A stretch of 16,148 bases of DNA from Dehalococcoidales bacterium (GTDB lineage Bacteria; Chloroflexota; Dehalococcoidia; Dehalococcoidales; RBG-16-60-22), in NCBI GenBank assembly GCA_030606585.1, contig JAUWGD010000026.1, positions 1-16,148 of the forward strand. Reading direction: 5' to 3'. The notes below the pieces were generated by a model. The model was given only the letters and a program-made list of their open reading frames with translations. It did not search any database and was not told where the DNA came from. Below, piece after piece: positions 13,729 to 16,148 of this stretch. Both the position numbers and the translations under genes were made by a program. The stretch's first letter is position 1. Each line of letters begins with the position of its first letter.

Positions 13729-15270
13729 GTGCCCAGAGAAGGAATTCTGGTTAATAATCCCATAGAAAGATTATCCGGCGAGCAGGTCCGGCAAATTCAT
13801 GATGCCTCCATCGAGATACTGGACGACCCGGGGTTGCTGTGCTTTAACAAAAACGCAGCCGAGATATTTCAAAGCCATGGGGCCGCAGTTACAAGTGTCT
13901 CCGGCAGCGATACTCCCTGCTGGACCGTGAAGATTCCGGAAAAGCTCGTTACCGATGCCCTGGAAAAAGCGCCTAAAACAGTGACGCTGGGAGCCAGAAA
14001 CCCGGATAATGCCCTTGTTATGAAGGGGGATGAGGCGAAGGTCTTCTTCATTACCGGCTCGGAAACAAATATGTGGCTGGATGTTGATTTCCCGACCTAT
14101 GTTAATAAGTCGGACCCCAAAAAGGAAATTAAAATACCTGAATTTAAACCGCGGCGCGGCATGGTAGCCGATTTATGCGATTCGGCCCATGTCTGCGAGC
14201 ACCTGGAGACCGTCGACGGCTATATAAGAACGGTCAACATCCAGGATAAAGACATCACCGAAGATAACAAGGACGTCAACAAGTTCTTCGCCTGCCTGAA
14301 CAATACCACCAAGCATGTCATGTCCGGCCTCACCACCCTGAGCCAGCTGGATAACGTGGTGAAAATGGCGGAGATGATTGCCGGCGGCCCGGATAAACTC
14401 AAGGAAAATCCCCTGATATCGTTTATCACCTGCCTAGTGAAGAGTCCGCTGCAGTTCGTCGATGATACCACCGAGACCTTCATGGAAGTGTGTAAAAGAG
14501 GTCTACCCATCGTAGTTTCATCGTCGCCGCAGGCCGGGACCTCCGCACCCATCAAGGAAGCCGGCATCATGGCTCAAATAAATGCCGAGGTACTGGCGGG
14601 TATAACACTCGGCCAGCTGGTGAACGAGGGGACGCCGGTACTCTACGGCAGCGTGCCGGTGAGGGCGAGGATGGATACTCTGGGAGATTCCTACGGGTCG
14701 ATAGAAACCAGCCAGTATAATATCGACTGCGTGCAGATGGCGCGATTTTATAAATTGCCGAACTACTCAACATCGGGCGTAAGTGACATTAAAATACCCG
14801 GACAGCAGTCGTCGATTGAGAGGCTTTTCTCCGATATCGTGGTCGCGTTAAGCGGTCCGCAGTTTTTACACTGCGCCTTCGGCCTGCTGGACTGTAACTC
14901 GGTATTCTGTCTGCTCCAGGCCGTACTGGATGACGCGCATTTCCAGATGATTAAATTCTTCCTGAAATCGCCGCGTATTAACGAACAGGAGCTTGAAACG
15001 GTCAAGAAACAAATAAGGGAAGCAGTGGTAACGCCGCAAAAAATGTTTATTAATTATATCCGACCGGTCATGCGCAGCGGGGAAATCTCACCGCCTTATC
15101 CTTTCGAAGGCGACGGCGACAGTGATGACGTCTTCGCTTTAGCCAACGAGCGTTTACAGGAGCTCAGGGCAAAATCCGTGGAACATATCGACCCGGATAC
15201 CACCGCCAGAATATTCCGGGAGATACCCGGCCTGCTGCCCAGGCTCAACGTCTATAAAGGGGATAAATAA
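13729..15270 (+). CDS. Divergent MttB-family methyltransferase 2
   Basis: The protein has 513 residues, starts at GTG (13729) and has GGAGGAG five bases upstream. It is homologous to methyltransferase 1: shared landmarks are CLNNTTKHVMSGLTT (189-203), VVKMAEMIAGGPDKL (210-224), NEGTPVLYGSVP (299-310) and MARFYKLPNYSTSG (337-350). It departs from the family where TDSK...DxQxGYES reads SDIKIPGQQSSIE (352-364). It also lacks the C-terminal GxGG...HTRRF block and carries an insertion near 118-145 (FPTYVNKSDPKKEIKIPEF). There is no internal amber codon. It may act on another substrate, serve as a second subunit, or have lost methyl transfer. The corrinoid gene follows after two bases, so it still travels with a carrier. 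Confidence 0.85.
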   Translation: MPREGILVNNPIERLSGEQVRQIHDASIEILDDPGLLCFNKNAAEIFQSHGAAVTSVSGSDTPCWTVKIPEKLVTDALEKAPKTVTLGARNPDNALVMKGDEAKVFFITGSETNMWLDVDFPTYVNKSDPKKEIKIPEFKPRRGMVADLCDSAHVCEHLETVDGYIRTVNIQDKDITEDNKDVNKFFACLNNTTKHVMSGLTTLSQLDNVVKMAEMIAGGPDKLKENPLISFITCLVKSPLQFVDDTTETFMEVCKRGLPIVVSSSPQAGTSAPIKEAGIMAQINAEVLAGITLGQLVNEGTPVLYGSVPVRARMDTLGDSYGSIETSQYNIDCVQMARFYKLPNYSTSGVSDIKIPGQQSSIERLFSDIVVALSGPQFLHCAFGLLDCNSVFCLLQAVLDDAHFQMIKFFLKSPRINEQELETVKKQIREAVVTPQKMFINYIRPVMRSGEISPPYPFEGDGDSDDVFALANERLQELRAKSVEHIDPDTTARIFREIPGLLPRLNVYKGDK

Positions 15271-15272
15271 CC

Positions 15273-15956
15273 ATGAGCGAAGATATCCTGAACCAGTTGA
15301 AAGAGAACGTAATACAGGGCAGAAAAACCCGCGACGATATGGGAATCGACGAAACGCTATCCGGGACGCCGGGCGTGCTGGAGTTGACGGAGTCGGCCCT
15401 GAGAAACAACATCTCGCCGGAAGCAATAATCAAGCAAGCTCTTACTCCAGGAATGGATGTTGTCGGCGAAAAATTCTCCACGAAGGAATACTTCATACCG
15501 GATATGCTGGCCTCCGCCGACGCCGTCGGGGCGGCTATGGACATACTTAAGCCGCTCCTCGAGGAATCAAAGGTTGAAACCAAAGGAAAATTCGTCATTG
15601 CCACGGTAAAAGGTGACATCCACGACATCGGCAAGAACATCGTGGCCATTCTGCTCAAAGGCGCCGGCTATCAGGTCAACGACATCGGCATAGACGTACC
15701 TGAGGATAAAATAATTAACACGGTCAGGGAAGAGCAACCGGATTACCTCGGTCTCTCCGCCCTGCTGACCACCACGATGACGGAAATGGATGTTGTCATT
15801 AAGGCTTTGAAAGAGAACAACCTCAGAGATAAAGTTAAAGTGCTTATCGGGGGAGCGGCCGTCTCCGACGATTACGCTAAAGAAATCGGCGCCGATGCCT
15901 ATTGCACCGACGGTTTCCAGGCCATCAAGTTACTGGAAGAGTTTAAAGCTGCCTGA
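15273..15956 (+). CDS. Methyltransferase corrinoid protein 2 (MttC/MtbC-like)
   Basis: This 227-residue paralogue of corrinoid protein 1 aligns without gaps (136 of 227 identical by hand count). It has the same helical cap (YFIPDMLASADAVGAAMDILKP, 73-94) and the cobalt-ligand motif GDIHDIGKN (114-122, His117), then SALLTTTM (162-169) and GGAAVS (193-198). The N-terminal ENVIQGRKTRDD and GTPGV extension is also conserved. It starts two bases after methyltransferase 2, so translational coupling is likely, with GGGGAT within the end of that gene serving as ribosome site. It is presumably the methyl carrier for methyltransferase 2, or shared by both. Confidence 0.92.
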   Translation: MSEDILNQLKENVIQGRKTRDDMGIDETLSGTPGVLELTESALRNNISPEAIIKQALTPGMDVVGEKFSTKEYFIPDMLASADAVGAAMDILKPLLEESKVETKGKFVIATVKGDIHDIGKNIVAILLKGAGYQVNDIGIDVPEDKIINTVREEQPDYLGLSALLTTTMTEMDVVIKALKENNLRDKVKVLIGGAAVSDDYAKEIGADAYCTDGFQAIKLLEEFKAA

Positions 15957-16001
15957 GAATATTGTTGACATGCATTTTATTACATAAAAGGGAGATACTT
16001 C

Positions 16002-16148
16002 ATGGCTGGAATTGCGGGAATACTTGGAAATGATAATGGTGAACTCAAGCAGATACTGGAGAAAATAAGCTATCGTGGCCCGGATGAAACGTGGGAAAAC
16101 AAACAGAGTCCGGTACACCTGGGCTGCCTGGAGTTGAACGTGGGGGCA
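16002..16148 (+). CDS. Asparagine-synthetase-like protein lacking the nucleophile Cys (5' part, cut by window end)
   Basis: The first 49 residues are visible and the frame is still open at the window end. MAGIAGIL at the start and YRGPDE (24-29) are the signature of class II glutamine amidotransferases such as AsnB, GlmS and PurF, with AsnB closest. In AsnB the second residue is the catalytic Cys (MCGIAG); here it is Ala (GCT). The later HxRLSI-like segment, whose Arg binds glutamine, reads CLELNV. Glutaminase activity is therefore unlikely, and the synthetase domain expected downstream may use free ammonia or an amine. GGGAG lies seven bases before the ATG, and the gene follows corrinoid protein 2 by 45 bases, probably in the same operon. 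Confidence 0.75.
   Translation, partial: MAGIAGILGNDNGELKQILEKISYRGPDETWENKQSPVHLGCLELNVGA

Noticed and set aside
11522..15270. Pyrrolysine-encoding TAG codon in the MttB-family genes.
   Set aside because: Both reading frames run full length with no internal amber codon, so these are non-pyrrolysine members.
15965..15970. TTGACA before the asparagine-synthetase-like gene as a promoter -35.
   Set aside because: No acceptable -10 lies 16-18 bases downstream; the 17-base position reads AAGGGA, part of the ribosome site.

Overview
The window reads as a stretch of an anaerobic bacterial chromosome of roughly even base composition. It carries B12-dependent enzymes at both ends, a probable tungsten-dependent aldehyde oxidoreductase, and a battery of trimethylamine-methyltransferase-family proteins with corrinoid partners. 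This gene mix, together with a GTCATTCTGAG...GAAGAATCTC-type intergenic repeat at the left end, reminds me of Dehalococcoidia/Chloroflexota or similar anaerobic lineages. That placement is inference from style; no taxonomic marker gene is present.

Left part (1-10231): every gene is on the minus strand. Read in the direction of transcription from right to left, they are: a two-domain Old Yellow Enzyme-type flavoprotein with an Fe-S motif; an integral-membrane HExxH zincin; a MoaD/ThiS-type sulfur carrier followed by an aldehyde:ferredoxin oxidoreductase (a likely pterin-cofactor/enzyme pair); an ABC-2 exporter ATPase and permease; a Fur-family metalloregulator; the catalytic subunit of methylmalonyl-CoA mutase; and methylmalonyl-CoA epimerase. 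The regulator stop and mutase start overlap (TAATG), so regulator, mutase and epimerase look like one transcript for interconverting succinyl-CoA and (2R)/(2S)-methylmalonyl-CoA. The mutase is the split type without its own B12 domain, and its small subunit is not in the window.

Centre (10232-10835): a gene-free switch region of about 600 bases between the leftward and rightward transcription units. It holds a good sigma70-type promoter for the flavoprotein with a perfect 14-bp palindrome between -35 and -10, a second CCCGGG site about 53 bp upstream, overlapping hairpins, and a perfect tandem 8-mer.

Right part (10836-16148): a tight plus-strand operon. Its order is a stand-alone MetH-type reactivation-domain protein, MttB-family methyltransferase 1, corrinoid protein 1, a divergent MttB-family methyltransferase 2, corrinoid protein 2, and the start of an asparagine-synthetase-like protein cut by the window end. 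The two corrinoid proteins are about 60% identical by hand count (136 of 227 gapless positions), so the methyltransferase/corrinoid pair appears duplicated. The first methyltransferase keeps the family motifs while the second has lost several. Neither gene has an internal amber codon, so these are non-pyrrolysine members acting on an unknown methylated substrate. The downstream asparagine-synthetase-like protein starts MAGIAG instead of MCGIAG, so its glutaminase nucleophile is missing. The combination of twin methyltransferase/corrinoid pairs, a MetH-type reactivase and a nucleophile-less amidotransferase homologue is the most promising candidate here for an undescribed system.
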